DNA of 64,000 bases from Bacillus vallismortis (GTDB lineage: Bacteria > Bacillota > Bacilli > Bacillales > Bacillaceae). The DNA lies in NCBI RefSeq assembly GCF_004116955.1, contig NZ_CP026362.1:2327677-2391676 (forward strand), read 5' to 3'. Positions 37,366-49,432 of this stretch are shown here, one piece after another. Both the position numbers and the translations under genes were made by a program. The notes under the pieces are model-generated. The model searched no databases and was not told where the DNA came from. It worked only from the letters and a program-made list of their open reading frames with translations. Position 1 is the first letter of the stretch. Each line of letters starts with the position of its first letter.

Positions 37366-40300
37366 TTACATCAACTCAAGTGATACCCGTGTACCGCGGC
37401 CGGTCGGTTCAGCCGGATGAACGATCAGCTTTTTCGGAAGCCGTGCCCGCAGTTCCTGCACATGGCTGATCACACCGACAGACAGATTGTCTGACTGCAT
37501 TTTTTCCAAGGCTGTCACAACCGTATCCAGCAGATCTTGATCCAGAGTGCCGAACCCTTCATCTAAGAAAAAGAACTGCAGCGGGTATTCCCCGCGAAGC
37601 TGGATCTGCGCAGACAGCGCAAGAGCGAGAGAAAGCGAGGTGAGGAACGTCTCTCCTCCAGACAAGCTGGATACTGGTCGTTTGACGCCTCCATTCGCGT
37701 CATCGCGCATCACAAATCCGCCTTCTGAATCCACTTCGATGGCATAGCGCTGTCTCGTCAGCATGCCAAGTCTTGCTGATGCGTCCCTCGCAACGCTTTC
37801 AAGCTGCTCTTCAGCTAAAAATTCGACAAAGGTATTGCCTTTAAACACTGCTTGCAGCTTGTCCAGCCTGTCGATATGCGTCTGCCATTTCTTCAATTCA
37901 GCTTCAATTTCGTTAAACCGTTTATGATGGTCGCGAATGACGGCCAGCGCTTTCGCAGCCGCGCCTTTTTCTTCTATCGCAGCGCCAAATGCGTCCTCGG
38001 CTTCTTGTAATGCTGTAACGGTTTTGCTCCATTCGCCCTCTGACAAGGCACGGTCGGCAAGTATCTCTGCTACACGTTTTAAGTTTGCGGCATTCTGCTT
38101 CCTTTTATCCATAAACTGGTCGATTCTGGTTTTTATCTTGTCAAGCTCATCGGCTGGGATAAGGCTTCGCTCCACCTCTTCAGTCCGGGTAAAGCAGGTG
38201 CTTTTCGCATGCTCAAGCCAAGCGGCTTCCGCTTTTTCCAAGCTGTCCTTCGCCTCTTTCAAGGTGAGCGCGCTTGCTGAAGCGCGGCTGTTCGCCTGAT
38301 TCAGCATCGTTTGGGCGCTTTGGAGTTCTTCATATAGAGATTGCTCTTTCTCCTTTAACAGCTTTAGATCCTGCTGGACAGAGCGAAGTTTGATCTCGAT
38401 TGAGTCTCCTTTTGCGTAATCTCCGAGTTCGTGCTCATAATCCGCGATCACACTTTTGATGCGTTCAGCCGCATAATGAAGCTCCAGCTTTTCCCGTTCA
38501 AGCTGGTGTCCCGACTCCCGCAGCTTTTCCTTTTGTGCTTCATGTTCTGAAAGAAACGCGATGCTCTTCTCAATTCGCTTCTCGCATTCTTCTGCAGCCC
38601 GGTCTTTTTCTTCGATGGCTTGTTGCCATTTTTCCGCTTCATCCACCGATTGATCCCCAAACGCTTCGTTAAATTGTTTCATACGGCTGTCCATTGAGGA
38701 CCGAAGTTCGGCGATGATGCTTTCAATGCGGTCAGCCTCTCTTTTTTCAAAACCGATCTTTTCATTAAGCTGCTCGGCCTTTTTTAAAGACTCCTGATAG
38801 GCGCTGATCATTTGAGCCATTCGTGTTTTAACAGATAGAATATCCTGCTTGACTCGCTTCCATTCTAATTGGGCAGTTTCAAAAGCTTCATACACCGGCT
38901 GATTCTCGTAAGAAGCTGCCGCTTCAAGGTTCGATGCTTGAATCGTTTGCAAAAACGGACACTGTTCAATAAACCGCGCGGATTGTTCTTCAAGCGTGAT
39001 TTTGGCTGAAAGAATCTCCTGGCTTAGAGATGCAGCTTCCGTCAAAATCACATCCGTCTGTTTGATGTCCTCTTCAAGATTGCCGTCAAGCTCATATGTT
39101 TCATGCGCTGAGGCAGATGGATCATGATAGGTTGAACCGCAGACTGGACAGGGCTTTCCAGCGGTCAGTTTTTCAGACAATTCTTTTGTAAGCAGCGCCA
39201 TTCTCGCTTTTTCACGCTGCGCGTGAAGCGTTTGCTGTCTCTTTTTCCCCTGCTCTGTCATACGCGTTAACGAACGTTCCGCCTCGCACACCATATGGTA
39301 CACAGTTTGTACAGCCTCATATGCCTGAATGATGTTGTTTTTTTCCGCTTCCGTCTTATGAACGAGTGTACTCTTCTCCTCATTCATCTTCTGCAGCACG
39401 AGGTTTAATGCGTCACTTCGTTTTTTCTCTTTTCTGATTTGCTCTTCAGTCTGCCTGATGCGCAATGCCATTTCTGCGGCCTGCTGGCAGCTTTTTCGCT
39501 CATCGGAAGTCACCTGCAGGGATTTGAGCTGCTGCTTCAATTCCGTCTGTCTGTTTTGCCCTCGTGACAGACGGTCTGTTACAGTCTCCAATTCATTCAC
39601 GACAGATTGAAGGGACTCTTCTTTCTGCTGGAGTTCAGCCTTTTTGCGTTCTTCCTCTTGCTTGGCCTCACTCAGTTTGATTTCGATCTCCTGCAAACGG
39701 GAAAGCTGCTCCTGCTCGGTTAAAAGCTCAGGCTCTTTCTCGCTTTTATGCCTGCGCCACGCTTCATACTCTTCATGTTTTTGATGACAGAACACTGTCC
39801 GGTCTGCTAAATCCTTTTCGGCAAGCGTTTGTTCCTTTGCAGCCTTCTCCTCTTGCTGGATCGCTTCTGCGTACCGGTCCGCATAGGGCTTCAGTGCTGC
39901 GGCTGTTTCTGCTTTCAGCAGGCGTTTTTGCATGCTGTCTACGTGCGGCTGTTCTTCTTCGAGACGTCTTTTCTCTTCTTCATAAGCTGATTGTTCCTTT
40001 TGGACATTCCAAATTTCCTGATGTTCTGTAAACCGCTCTTTTGCCTGATCACGATTTTTCTTCATCGTTTCCAACTGGGCTTCGGCTTGTTCGAGAGCCT
40101 TTTCCGCCTGCTCAACCGCTTCTGAACTCGCCTCGCCGAGACCGGACTGTTCAGCAAGCATTTCATTTTTTCTCGCGTTGGCTTCCTGCGCCTGCCGTCT
40201 CAGCTTTTTCACCAGCCGGTCTCCATACTGCTCCAAATGAAATAAACGCTGAAGCATATGCCTGCGCTCCGCTCCCTTTAAAGACAGAAATTCGGCAAAT

Positions 40301-40758
40301 TTCCCTTGAGGCAGCACCACCGCTCTTGTAAAGTCGTCGATCGTCAGCCCCAAAAGCTCCTCCACTCTTTTATTCACTTCGCCGGCCTTATCAGCCAGCA
40401 CCTTATGCTCGTCTTTGATTTCGATGAAGCGGCAAAGTGCTGTTTTCACCTTCATCTCATCGGTTCTCTTAAACACGCGCTCGACTTTGTAAGAGATTTG
40501 ATGGTTCGTTTGAAGCGCAAAGGTAAAGGAAACAGAAAGCGTATCTTCCGCATGGTTTAAGATGCCGTGTGTATTATTTGCCGCCCGCTCCACCTTTCCG
40601 TATAAAGCAAGCGTCATTGCGTCGAGGATAGAGGATTTGCCGCTTCCCGTCGGGCCGAAAATGCCGAAAACCCCGGCACCGGAAAGACCTTCAAAATCTA
40701 TCGTCTGCTCCTCTCTAAAGCTGTGGAGCCCTTTAATGCTTAAGGCGATCGGCTTCAT
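37366..40758 (-). CDS. sbcC: DNA double-strand break exonuclease SbcCD, ATPase subunit SbcC
   Basis: A 1130-residue SMC-like ATPase (formerly YirY). Walker A GPTGSGKSS lies at about residue 35, long coiled coils run out to a zinc hook CPVCG at about 537, the ABC signature SLSGGETF is at about 1034 and Walker B FFLDEGFGTLD near 1065. With SbcD it opens hairpins and processes DNA ends. Its ATG overlaps the sbcD stop (ATGA type), giving coupled synthesis. Confidence 0.96.
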   Translation of the reverse strand: MKPIALSIKGLHSFREEQTIDFEGLSGAGVFGIFGPTGSGKSSILDAMTLALYGKVERAANNTHGILNHAEDTLSVSFTFALQTNHQISYKVERVFKRTDEMKVKTALCRFIEIKDEHKVLADKAGEVNKRVEELLGLTIDDFTRAVVLPQGKFAEFLSLKGAERRHMLQRLFHLEQYGDRLVKKLRRQAQEANARKNEMLAEQSGLGEASSEAVEQAEKALEQAEAQLETMKKNRDQAKERFTEHQEIWNVQKEQSAYEEEKRRLEEEQPHVDSMQKRLLKAETAAALKPYADRYAEAIQQEEKAAKEQTLAEKDLADRTVFCHQKHEEYEAWRRHKSEKEPELLTEQEQLSRLQEIEIKLSEAKQEEERKKAELQQKEESLQSVVNELETVTDRLSRGQNRQTELKQQLKSLQVTSDERKSCQQAAEMALRIRQTEEQIRKEKKRSDALNLVLQKMNEEKSTLVHKTEAEKNNIIQAYEAVQTVYHMVCEAERSLTRMTEQGKKRQQTLHAQREKARMALLTKELSEKLTAGKPCPVCGSTYHDPSASAHETYELDGNLEEDIKQTDVILTEAASLSQEILSAKITLEEQSARFIEQCPFLQTIQASNLEAAASYENQPVYEAFETAQLEWKRVKQDILSVKTRMAQMISAYQESLKKAEQLNEKIGFEKREADRIESIIAELRSSMDSRMKQFNEAFGDQSVDEAEKWQQAIEEKDRAAEECEKRIEKSIAFLSEHEAQKEKLRESGHQLEREKLELHYAAERIKSVIADYEHELGDYAKGDSIEIKLRSVQQDLKLLKEKEQSLYEELQSAQTMLNQANSRASASALTLKEAKDSLEKAEAAWLEHAKSTCFTRTEEVERSLIPADELDKIKTRIDQFMDKRKQNAANLKRVAEILADRALSEGEWSKTVTALQEAEDAFGAAIEEKGAAAKALAVIRDHHKRFNEIEAELKKWQTHIDRLDKLQAVFKGNTFVEFLAEEQLESVARDASARLGMLTRQRYAIEVDSEGGFVMRDDANGGVKRPVSSLSGGETFLTSLSLALALSAQIQLRGEYPLQFFFLDEGFGTLDQDLLDTVVTALEKMQSDNLSVGVISHVQELRARLPKKLIVHPAEPTGRGTRVSLELM

Positions 40759-41930
40759 GTCGCATCCTCCTCTTCAACACCTGATGCCAGCTCTAAAAAC
40801 AGCTTCACCATTTCTTCATCCGGCACCGCGCCGCCAGTTTGTTTTTCATAAAATGTCTTAAAGCGGTCTTCGATTGATACATGCTTGACCTCGACCCGCT
40901 CCCGGTCTTTGTTCTGTTCTTCAAAAACCGGCCTGATATGGATAAAACCCGGGTGCGCCTTCCGCAGCCTATGGATTTCTTCAAGTGACAGCTGGTCCGC
41001 CACACGGATTTCAAGGTCAATCCAGGCATTCTGGTCCCTGCCTTCATCCAGCCAGCTGTACACCTCGCTTAAGCCATTTGCCGCTTTCCACTTCACAAGC
41101 GGCTTGCCGCTCGATAATAACACCTCGTGCCAAGAGGCCTCTTCCCCCGGCTTCGCGTCCACGATCGTCACTGATTTGGCGTAGCCCGCTTCTGAAAAGC
41201 TGTAAGCGAGCGGAGAGCCTGAATAACGCGCAAGCGTCCGCGCCCGCTTGATCGTTTGCGGCCGATGCAAATGGCCGAGCGCCACATAAGCGGCATCCGC
41301 CGGCAGGCTTTCAGCAGCCACCGTATAAGCGCCGCCGACTTCAATCGGCCGCTCTGAATCCGTTTGGTTTCCGCCTGCGACATAAATATGGCTGGCGGCA
41401 ACCTTCACTGCGTCGTTGCGGAACCGGCTTGTCATATGCTCAAACGCCTGCCTGATTTTCACGTCATAATGATCACGGAGCAGCTTTTCATCAAATGTAT
41501 CGGAAAGCACTTCATTTAACCGCGCTTCAGATGGGTACGCCAGCGCTCCGACCGCCAAAAGCTCCCCTGCTGAAGGAACTTCAATATGAAGCGGTTCTGT
41601 CGTCGGATAGCCGATTAAATAAATGCCGTTTTCATGTGTCAGCGGTGAAGCGGCGGACAAACGGTCGGGATTATCGTGGTTTCCGGCAATGACAACGATC
41701 GGGCGCTTTCCCCTGTCGCTGAGCGCGGACAGGCTTTCATAAAACAGCTGCTCGGCTAAAGCAGGCGGGTTGACGGTATCAAACGCGTCCCCCGCCATGA
41801 CAATGGCATCAACCTGCTCTTCCTTTACAATCGTATTCAATTCATCAAGCACATCGGCCTGTTCACTCAGCCTGCTTCTTCCCTCTAGCGTTTTTCCAAG
41901 ATGCCAGTCCGCCGTATGTAAAATCCGCAA
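40755..41930 (-). CDS. sbcD: DNA double-strand break nuclease SbcD
   Basis: A 391-residue Mre11-type phosphoesterase. The metal-binding motifs are visible: ADWHLGK (residues 7-13), VMAGDAFDT at about 45, AGNHD at about 81, and GHLHRPQ near 219. It cuts hairpin and end-blocked DNA together with SbcC. It ends inside the sbcC start. Upstream a strong hairpin separates it from addA, so expression may be reduced relative to addAB. Confidence 0.96.
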   Translation of the reverse strand: MRILHTADWHLGKTLEGRSRLSEQADVLDELNTIVKEEQVDAIVMAGDAFDTVNPPALAEQLFYESLSALSDRGKRPIVVIAGNHDNPDRLSAASPLTHENGIYLIGYPTTEPLHIEVPSAGELLAVGALAYPSEARLNEVLSDTFDEKLLRDHYDVKIRQAFEHMTSRFRNDAVKVAASHIYVAGGNQTDSERPIEVGGAYTVAAESLPADAAYVALGHLHRPQTIKRARTLARYSGSPLAYSFSEAGYAKSVTIVDAKPGEEASWHEVLLSSGKPLVKWKAANGLSEVYSWLDEGRDQNAWIDLEIRVADQLSLEEIHRLRKAHPGFIHIRPVFEEQNKDRERVEVKHVSIEDRFKTFYEKQTGGAVPDEEMVKLFLELASGVEEEDAT

Positions 41931-41955
41931 ATGCTTTCACCTCTCTTTTTTGTAT

Positions 41956-42005
41956 AGAAAACGAGACCCGCTCCGCCTGAATTCCCGGAGCTTACGGATC
42001 TCGTT
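41956..42005 (-). terminator. Intercistronic hairpin between addA and sbcD
   Basis: On the minus strand AACGAGATCCG...GCTCCG pairs with CGGAGCGGGTCTCGTT (small internal bulge), followed by TTCT. It overlaps the addA stop. It could be a partial terminator or an RNA-stability element within the addBA-sbcDC-yisB run. Confidence 0.6.
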
Positions 42006-45000
42006 ATAATGTCAGAATGTGACCTCCGTCAAAGAAATAAAGCGCACATCCCTTTACGTTTGTGTTTGCAATTTGCTCAACTGCCTTCGTGTACAGCTGA
42101 ATTTGCGTTTCATATCGTTTCTTCAAGATCGGGGCCGCCCCTTCAAAGCCGTGCTGGAATTTGCCCTCAATCCGGTCTGATTTATAGTCCAAGAGATATA
42201 AGCCGTTTTCAGTTTCATAGAAACAGTCGATAATTCCCTGCACCAAAAGCGGCTCATCCGCCTCCTGTGCATCAGGGTAGATTTCCTTGGCCGGAAGCGC
42301 CAAACTAAACGGCACTTCCCGGTCCTTCCATTTAGCGTCGATCAGCTGTCCGCCGATTTCTGTATGGAAAAATTGCACGATTTCTTCTATATCAATAGCG
42401 GCTTTTTGTTCTTCAGTGAGCAGCTCCTTTTCAAAGAGCTTATGAACCGTTTGCTCCGCTTCCTCTACTGTCGGCACATGTGTCAGCGGGATATGCTGCA
42501 TCACTGTATGCATGGCCGTCCCTTTTTCGGCTGCTGTCAGGCCTTTTTTCATCATGAAAGCGGGCCGCCTGTACAGCATGCTTCCGTCAGCCGGTTTAAC
42601 GGGGGCCCTGCCGCTGTATTCATCCTCGTACTCTCTTTTTCTCTTGATCTCAGAAACTGACTGCTTTGTCCGAATGTGCGTCACCTCGTGATGAGGATAT
42701 GTCCAGCTCAGCTGCTCACGGGCTTTTTCATCAAACGTAAACGAGCCAGGAACTGGTTCACCACGGCGTATCGCTTCTAAACGCTCGCTTTTTTCTTCCA
42801 TTCTTTCTTCCAGATCATCATCCAGCAAATCATAGGAATGGATCATACGAACGGCAAAACGAGCCGGGTGGCTTGATATGTCGGCAGGCGCTGCCATAAC
42901 GTTTTCAGCCAAATCCTCTACATCTTTGTGTCTGGCAAGAGCCGGACCGATGAAATCTAAATACGTTTTTGCCTGATAACGGTCAAATTCCGGAAGAAGC
43001 CAGTCCGTTTGGGAGGCAGATGCCTGCCATTTTGCGACCTGTTTCTGATGATCCTTGCATGAGCCAATCAGAAACAGTTTTTCTTTCGCTCTCGTTAAGG
43101 CAACATAGAGAACACGCAATTCCTCTGACAATAGCTCCCTGCGCATTTTTTTCTTCATCGCAATGAGTGGCAGCGTTGGATAGGTGATGCGCAGTTGCGG
43201 ATGAATATACTTCGTGCCAAACCCGAGCTCCTTGTCCAGCAGGTACGATTTGTTCAAGTCCATCATGTTGAAATTCCGGCCGAGACCTGCTGCAAACACG
43301 ACGGGAAATTCGAGCCCTTTGCTGCTGTGAATCGTCATTAAGCGGACAACATCCTCCTGCTCGCTGAGCGCGCGGGCCGTACCAAGATCATCGCCCCGCT
43401 CCTGCATGCGTTCGATAAACCGCAGGAAACGAAACAGGCCGCGAAATGCCGTCGATTCATATTGGCGCGCCCGGTCATAGAGAACGCGCAAATTGGCCTG
43501 GCGCTGTTTTCCGCCCGGCATCCCGCCGATATAATCCATGTATTTCGTGTCGCGGTACACTTCCCAAATCAGTTCGGATACGGAGTGGTTTTTTGAAAAG
43601 GCGCGCCATTTTTGCAGGTGAGTGTAGAATGTTTGCAGCTTTTGATAAAGCTCGTCGTTCCGGTCGCCGGCCGCCAAGTAATCTTTCATCGCTTCATAGT
43701 ACGGCGCTTTTTTATTTTCAAGCCTGATCAAAGACAGCTCGTTTTCATCCGCCCCGACAATAGGTGAGCGCAACACAGAGGCCAGCGGTATATCCTGATA
43801 CGGATTATCGATCACCTTCAGCACAGAAAGCGCGACGGCGACTTCGACCGCATCATAATAACCTGACGTTAAATTGGCGTAAACCGGTATACCCTGCGCC
43901 CTCAGCTCGTCCATGATTTGCGGCGCCCACGGCATGGAACGAAGCAAAATCACGATATCGCGGTACTGAATATTGCGGTGTGTTTTCGTTTTTCCGTCAT
44001 ACACTTTAAATGGCGATGAAATCAGCTTGCGAATTTCCTTGGCAATCGCTTTCGCTTCAAACTGTACCGTTTCCAGCTCTTCCGCTTCCTCGTTTGCATC
44101 CGTCTCTTCGGCGTTGTCAATCAGCAGCAGCTCCGTTTCCGTCTCATCATTGTCCGGATACGCCGCGCCAAGCTTCAGTTCAGCCTGCTCATCATAATCA
44201 ACCTCACCGATTTTGCCGCCCATCAGCTGTTTAAATAAAAAGTTTGTGCTGTCTAAAATATCAGTCCGGCTTCGGAAATTTTTATTCAAGTCGATTTTCC
44301 GGCCCGTGCCTTCTCCGCTTTCTGTAAACCGTTTGTATTTGGAGAGGAAAAGAAGCGGCTCCGCCAGCCTGAATCGATAAATCGACTGTTTGACATCTCC
44401 TACCATAAATAGGTTGCCTGTTTCCTCGGGTCCGCTTGTGACGAGCTGCAGGATCGATTCCTGCACTAAGTTGGTATCTTGATATTCGTCAACGAGCACC
44501 TCATGAAACTGCTCCTGATAAAATCTTGCTGCCTCGCTCGGCTTCTGTTCACCTTTATCATCCTCAGCTGTCAAAATGGATAAACAGTAATGCTCTAAAT
44601 CAGAAAAATCAATGATTGATTTTTCCTGTTTCGCGGCTTCGAACCGTTTTCCAAAGTCGGTGACAAGCCGTATGAGCGTTTCAATGACAGGCTTCATCTC
44701 GGCTAAGCTTTTCAAATGCTGTTCAGGACTTCTCGTGAAGTAGTCGGTTTTAAGCTTTTCAAGCAGTTTTTTTGCACCGTTTCTCAAATCTGTCGCTTCT
44801 TCAAGGAGCGCAGGATCAAACTCGTCCCCTTTTACCGCTTTCGCGCGCTTAAAGGAGACTGCCGGCACCCGCTTATAAAGCTCATTGAAATCATCCTGGT
44901 GCTGAATCAGTTCATCAATCTGCGCGAGATCATCAAGAAAATTGTCAGCGCGCGGCGCGGGACCGCCCGGCGCTTTCGTCAGCTCAAGCGCGCGCTGGAG

Positions 45001-45708
45001 CTTCTCCTTCGCTCCGTTAAGCACCATCGCAATATCCTCTTTGATATATTGATAAAACGGAAGCTCCTCGATGGCGCTCTTTTCCGATACATCATACAAA
45101 TGAACAAAGCTTTCCAGCCATGCCTCCGGATTTGGGTGGGAACGGGAATACTCGTACACCTGTTTGACGAGAAATTGCAGGTCCAGATCATGCCGGTCTG
45201 TCGTGTAGCGGTCAACAAGCTCAAAAAACGCTTTTTCGCCCTTTGCGTATTCGTCTTCAAACAGCTCGTCCAGCACTTCATCCCCCAAAAGTTCGCCTTC
45301 TGTTTGATCAGCAATCCGAAAGCCCGGATCAAGATCGATCAAGTAGTAATATTTCTTCAGCACTTGCAGGCAAAAGGAATGCAGTGTCGAAATGCTGGCC
45401 CTGTTTAAAAGAGACAGCTGGCGTCTGATATGCAGCGAGCCTGGCCGGTTGACAAGCTCTTTTTCCAAGGCATCCGCAATCCGGTGTTTCATCTCTGCCG
45501 CTGAGGCATTTGTAAACGTCACAACGAGAAGCCGGTCCACATCAATCGGGTTTTCCTCCGCGGTGATCTTCCGGATCATTCGTTCGACGAGCACAGCGGT
45601 TTTTCCGGAGCCCGCCGCCGCTGCCACGAGAATATCCTGGCCCGTTGAAACAATGGCATTCCATTGGTCATCTGTCCAAGTGCTGTCTGCCGGTTTAGGA
45701 ATGTTCAT
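42004..45708 (-). CDS. addA: Helicase-nuclease AddAB, subunit AddA
   Basis: A 1234-residue UvrD-type helicase with a C-terminal RecB-family nuclease. Walker [11 protein letters not shown] is at about residue 31, the helicase acidic motif [10 protein letters not shown] at about 412, motif [18 protein letters not shown] near 770 and the nuclease motif LLDYKSDR near 1175. AddAB resects double-strand breaks until a Chi site. ATG 45708 (9 bases after AAAGGAGG) is preferred to ATG 45714, which is too close. It overlaps addB. Confidence 0.96.
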   Translation of the reverse strand: MNIPKPADSTWTDDQWNAIVSTGQDILVAAAAGSGKTAVLVERMIRKITAEENPIDVDRLLVVTFTNASAAEMKHRIADALEKELVNRPGSLHIRRQLSLLNRASISTLHSFCLQVLKKYYYLIDLDPGFRIADQTEGELLGDEVLDELFEDEYAKGEKAFFELVDRYTTDRHDLDLQFLVKQVYEYSRSHPNPEAWLESFVHLYDVSEKSAIEELPFYQYIKEDIAMVLNGAKEKLQRALELTKAPGGPAPRADNFLDDLAQIDELIQHQDDFNELYKRVPAVSFKRAKAVKGDEFDPALLEEATDLRNGAKKLLEKLKTDYFTRSPEQHLKSLAEMKPVIETLIRLVTDFGKRFEAAKQEKSIIDFSDLEHYCLSILTAEDDKGEQKPSEAARFYQEQFHEVLVDEYQDTNLVQESILQLVTSGPEETGNLFMVGDVKQSIYRFRLAEPLLFLSKYKRFTESGEGTGRKIDLNKNFRSRTDILDSTNFLFKQLMGGKIGEVDYDEQAELKLGAAYPDNDETETELLLIDNAEETDANEEAEELETVQFEAKAIAKEIRKLISSPFKVYDGKTKTHRNIQYRDIVILLRSMPWAPQIMDELRAQGIPVYANLTSGYYDAVEVAVALSVLKVIDNPYQDIPLASVLRSPIVGADENELSLIRLENKKAPYYEAMKDYLAAGDRNDELYQKLQTFYTHLQKWRAFSKNHSVSELIWEVYRDTKYMDYIGGMPGGKQRQANLRVLYDRARQYESTAFRGLFRFLRFIERMQERGDDLGTARALSEQEDVVRLMTIHSSKGLEFPVVFAAGLGRNFNMMDLNKSYLLDKELGFGTKYIHPQLRITYPTLPLIAMKKKMRRELLSEELRVLYVALTRAKEKLFLIGSCKDHQKQVAKWQASASQTDWLLPEFDRYQAKTYLDFIGPALARHKDVEDLAENVMAAPADISSHPARFAVRMIHSYDLLDDDLEERMEEKSERLEAIRRGEPVPGSFTFDEKAREQLSWTYPHHEVTHIRTKQSVSEIKRKREYEDEYSGRAPVKPADGSMLYRRPAFMMKKGLTAAEKGTAMHTVMQHIPLTHVPTVEEAEQTVHKLFEKELLTEEQKAAIDIEEIVQFFHTEIGGQLIDAKWKDREVPFSLALPAKEIYPDAQEADEPLLVQGIIDCFYETENGLYLLDYKSDRIEGKFQHGFEGAAPILKKRYETQIQLYTKAVEQIANTNVKGCALYFFDGGHILTL

Positions 45709-48700
45709 TGCCATCCGCCTCCTTTTTTATCCACTCAAGTATCGTCTTGTCCTTTTCAGCCTTTAACGGGCGATACTCGTTTTCTTCTAATGATTCATCG
45801 AATTGGCATACTGATTTGAACGAACAGTATGTGCACGGCGTCTTGTTCTTCATTTTATACGGCTCAATGGATACGCGCCCGTCGGTGATTTGTTCGCCTG
45901 CCTCTTGGAAGGTGCGGCGCACATGCTTCGTCAACAGGTCAAACTCCTTTTCGCCGACTGCCGCTGAATCCGATCTGAGAGAGCCGTCTTTCTTCAAGCC
46001 GGCGTTGATGATATTTGACCGTCCCTCTTGAAGGGTTGTATCCATGAGGCGAACCGCTTCCTGATCGCCGAGGAGCAGGCCCTTCATCTTAAATTTCTTA
46101 AAAATCTCCTGTTCAATCTCGTCAAGCCCAAGCGGGAGATTAGATTGAATCATCGGGTCATGGATATGAAAATACAGCACTCCGGCCGGCGTCGCTCTCA
46201 TGCCGAGCCAGTCGGCTGAATGTGTAATTGATAAATCAAGATACGTCAGCATTTGCAGCGCCAGTCCGTAATATACTTCCGCTAAGTCAAGGCCTTTGTC
46301 GCTAGATTTATAATCGACAATCCTTAGAAGCAAACCTTTTGAGCTTTCTGCTTTATCAACACGGTCAATTCGCCCGACGAGTTCCATCGTGCAGCCGTTT
46401 TTCAGTGTAAAGGTCAGCGGCGGAAGCGGCCCTTTTCCTCCAAAGCCCAGTTCTAGCCCGATCGGCACAAATCCGCTCGCTTTCGCATGCTCGCTTAAAA
46501 TGCCGGACACGCGTGTCACAATTTTTTGCAGTTTTTCCTTCACATAATAATGCCGGTTTGAGCTGAGCAGAATTTCCTTTTGCAGTTTTGGGGCCAGCCG
46601 CTCTACCGCATCATAGGAAAACAGCTCGCATTGCTCTTTTGTTAAATCGCGCCAATCCATTTTTTGCTCGCGCAGCCTGTCTGAAATCAGCTTTAAGCTG
46701 GAATGAAACAGCTGGCCGATATCCGGTGCTTCGAGCTTGAAAAATTGCCGTTCCTTGAGATGCAGCCCGTGTGAAGCAAAATGGGAGAATGGGCACGCGT
46801 TAAAGGTTTCCATTCTCGACACACTGCCCTGAATGCGTTCGCCATAGAGCTGTCTCGACACGCTGCGTTCAAGCTGCTTTACTTCATTTCGGAAAAACAG
46901 GCTTGAGAACAGCTTTTTCGATTGCAGCCTGTCCGGCTGACTCATCAGCACATTATACGTGCTCCACCAGACGTCGCTGATGTTGTATTCCCGCGTCCAT
47001 AATCTGAGCTGGCTCGCGGTAAAGGACTGTGCCACACTTTTATTGACGACGTACTTAAGCTGTTCCTCATCGCTGACCTGTTCAGGTTCATTTGTCAACA
47101 GGCGCTCCATGTGCTGAGGAAACAGTTCTTCCAGCCGCTTAATGACAATCGACGGCAAAAGCGTTTTTCCTTCCGCATCGGCAATCGGATACGATACGTA
47201 AAGCCGGTCAGACGGACTGGAAAACGCCATATAAATGAGGAAATGCTCATCAAGGAGACGTTCCCGGCCACCCGAGGAAAGCTCAATCCCTATGTTTTTC
47301 AGCCATTCCCGGTCATCATCCGACAGCACCCCGTTTTCATCAGGGCGTGCCGGCAGAACGCCATCGTTTGCCCCCAGCACAAAGGTGCAGGAGGTGCCGT
47401 ACATTCTGGACAAATCCATATTGCCGACAAACACCTGGTCAAGCGCAGGCGGAATAAGAGAAAATGTAAGCGACTCTGCGCCTGCTTCCATCATTTGCTG
47501 AAACAAATCAAGGGAAATCTCATCATCCCCCATCATTTCAACAAACTCTTCAAGCAGCTGAATGACGGCATCCCACGCCTGCTGATGCTGCTGCGCTTCA
47601 ATGATTCTGCCGTCTTCTTCAGCACGCTGTCTTTCCTGATCCAGCTTCAGCGGCACATCCGTCTCTTCTAAATAGCGGTAGAGTGCCTCCGCCTTCTCCC
47701 GAACCGTCTTTGCTTTTTTCATTCGTTTTTGAAGCTGAAAAAGCGGCGGAACAATCCAGTCGCGTGTGTCATTCAGCATGTTTTCCATTTCGATTTCCTG
47801 ATCGGTTTGCGCAAAATCATCATCCAATGACACAAAACGTCTGTAATGGAAACGGTCGCCCTTTGTCCAGCGATCGCCTTTAATCCCGTAGGCGATACAG
47901 TAATTTTCAAGCTGATCAACCTGTTCCCTCACCTTCGTTTTCGGCTCGTTAAGCGGGAATAGCAGTTCGGTTTTCACGCAGCGAAACACCGCTTCATACC
48001 GCCAATTCCCTTTCAGAACATCAATGCTCGACCGGATAAATTCGATTAACGGATGGTTCAGCATGGATGCTTTTCCGTCAATGAAATAAGGAATCTCGTA
48101 ATCCGCGAAAACTTCCTTTACCATATCCTTGTAGTCTTCCGGCTGGCGCGCAAGAATTGCTATATCCTTATAGCGATACCCCTTCTCTCTGACAAGCGCG
48201 TGAATTTCCCGGGCAATGCCTTCCAGCTCAGCTCGTCTGTTTGCGGCCTGCATGACCGTAAAAGCCTCTTGTTTTTCGGCGTACGGAATGGCCGGGCGCG
48301 CTTCATACTGCGCCTCCAAATGCGCCAGTTCCGGTGTGCGCTCATGCCGCTGAGTCCCGCTTAGCTCTTTATACGCAATGTCCAGATTCAGTTCCTTCGC
48401 CTTCTGATGCAGGCGGTAATAGGTTTTTCCCGTCATTCTGAACAATTCCAGTTCATGCGGCTCCCGCTCGTATGACGGCTTGTCCGCTGTGAGCGAAAAC
48501 GTGATGTGCTCTGCATGAACCATCAGCTGCTCCAACACCCTGAATTCCTGCGGTGTAAACTGATAAAAGCCGTCCACGTAGATATGCGCGCCTTTTACAT
48601 CTTCAGACAGCGGGATATGCTCTGCCAGCAATGTCAAATAATCTTCAGAGTGAAGATATTGCTCTGAAAGGCTTTTTTCCATCTGCTGGTACAAAATTGA

Positions 48701-49195
48701 TAGGTCATGAAGTTTTTCAGATAAAACACGTTCTCCGCGATACTCGGAAACCGTTCCGCTTTCCGCCATCCGGCGGATATCCTCCGGCTCCAGACAGTAA
48801 CGCTTAAACTCGGTCAACATCCGTTCAACCTGTGCGGTAAATCCGCTTTTGTCACTCGCTTTTTGATAGACTTTGAACTCCTGTTTATGCTCCTCAATGA
48901 GCTTCCGCAGGAGCATCTGTACGCCTGTGCTCGTAAGAAACGGCCTGCTCATTCCCCCTGTATGCTGGAGGACGCGCCAGGCCAAACGTGAAAAGCTGAA
49001 TACTTGAGCACGTATCATTCCGCCCATATCAGGCGTTTTAGCAAGCTCGTATTCCATTAAAAACGTCATTTGATCCGGGACTAGAAAAATGATTGGTTTC
49101 CCGAATGGAGCCCGGCGCAGTTCATCCTGTATGCTGTCGATGATCAGCTTCGTTTTTCCACTCCCGGACCTGCCTACTAAAAACTCTGCTCCCAA
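45695..49195 (-). CDS. addB: Helicase-nuclease AddAB, subunit AddB
   Basis: A 1166-residue subunit. It has an N-terminal Walker A GRSGSGKT at residues 7-14, a degenerate helicase core that recognises Chi, a RecB-like nuclease (IVDYKSSD near 960), and four iron-sulfur cysteines, one near 800 (FNACPF) and three in [10 protein letters not shown] near 1121. Start TTG 49195 gives the usual length; the open frame back to 49360 has no ribosome site. It overlaps addA by 14 bases. Confidence 0.96.
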   Translation of the reverse strand: MGAEFLVGRSGSGKTKLIIDSIQDELRRAPFGKPIIFLVPDQMTFLMEYELAKTPDMGGMIRAQVFSFSRLAWRVLQHTGGMSRPFLTSTGVQMLLRKLIEEHKQEFKVYQKASDKSGFTAQVERMLTEFKRYCLEPEDIRRMAESGTVSEYRGERVLSEKLHDLSILYQQMEKSLSEQYLHSEDYLTLLAEHIPLSEDVKGAHIYVDGFYQFTPQEFRVLEQLMVHAEHITFSLTADKPSYEREPHELELFRMTGKTYYRLHQKAKELNLDIAYKELSGTQRHERTPELAHLEAQYEARPAIPYAEKQEAFTVMQAANRRAELEGIAREIHALVREKGYRYKDIAILARQPEDYKDMVKEVFADYEIPYFIDGKASMLNHPLIEFIRSSIDVLKGNWRYEAVFRCVKTELLFPLNEPKTKVREQVDQLENYCIAYGIKGDRWTKGDRFHYRRFVSLDDDFAQTDQEIEMENMLNDTRDWIVPPLFQLQKRMKKAKTVREKAEALYRYLEETDVPLKLDQERQRAEEDGRIIEAQQHQQAWDAVIQLLEEFVEMMGDDEISLDLFQQMMEAGAESLTFSLIPPALDQVFVGNMDLSRMYGTSCTFVLGANDGVLPARPDENGVLSDDDREWLKNIGIELSSGGRERLLDEHFLIYMAFSSPSDRLYVSYPIADAEGKTLLPSIVIKRLEELFPQHMERLLTNEPEQVSDEEQLKYVVNKSVAQSFTASQLRLWTREYNISDVWWSTYNVLMSQPDRLQSKKLFSSLFFRNEVKQLERSVSRQLYGERIQGSVSRMETFNACPFSHFASHGLHLKERQFFKLEAPDIGQLFHSSLKLISDRLREQKMDWRDLTKEQCELFSYDAVERLAPKLQKEILLSSNRHYYVKEKLQKIVTRVSGILSEHAKASGFVPIGLELGFGGKGPLPPLTFTLKNGCTMELVGRIDRVDKAESSKGLLLRIVDYKSSDKGLDLAEVYYGLALQMLTYLDLSITHSADWLGMRATPAGVLYFHIHDPMIQSNLPLGLDEIEQEIFKKFKMKGLLLGDQEAVRLMDTTLQEGRSNIINAGLKKDGSLRSDSAAVGEKEFDLLTKHVRRTFQEAGEQITDGRVSIEPYKMKNKTPCTYCSFKSVCQFDESLEENEYRPLKAEKDKTILEWIKKEADGNEHS

Positions 49196-49431
49196 ATTAG
49201 AAGACCCCTCTCTTTTTATCTCTCTATATTTTATCGAATGTTGACGAAAATGACCAATCTGATTTATTGGTAAAAACGGCCTTTTCGCATAGAAAAAGCT
49301 GATTGTTTCCCCGGTCAAACTTACCCGCCGCGGCGCAATCAGAAAACAGATTGAAGACACCAGGCGTCGTCAAGGCCGCAGCATGCAAGTCGTCCTAAAA
49401 GACAAAGAGGGTTCAAGAAAGAGCCCTCTTT
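49196..49431. other. Gap between addB and yhjP
   Basis: The addB leader occupies the left part. From about 49281 to 49426 the plus strand has an open stretch with no start that reads SPVKLTRRGAIRKQIEDTRR and RRQGRSMQVVLKDKEG, possibly a decayed gene. In 168 I recall yhjQ and yhjR here; this fragment does not obviously match them. Confidence 0.4.
49228..49257 (-). promoter_or_regulatory. Likely SigA promoter of addB-addA
   Basis: On the minus strand TTGGTC (49252-49257) and TAAAAT (49228-49233) are 18 bases apart, about 35 bases before the addB start. Confidence 0.5.
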
Positions 49432-49432
49432 T
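49404..49432 (-). terminator. Terminator of yhjP
   Basis: AAAGAGGG and CCCTCTTT form an 8-bp stem with a 12-base loop, next to the yhjP stop. Confidence 0.8.

Noticed and set aside
44716-45408. Plus-strand ORF of 230 codons within addA
   Set aside because: It is antisense to the conserved AddA helicase domain; no start signals and biased, low-complexity composition.
47111-47671. Plus-strand ORF of 186 codons within addB
   Set aside because: Antisense shadow of AddB with no ribosome site or recognisable domain.
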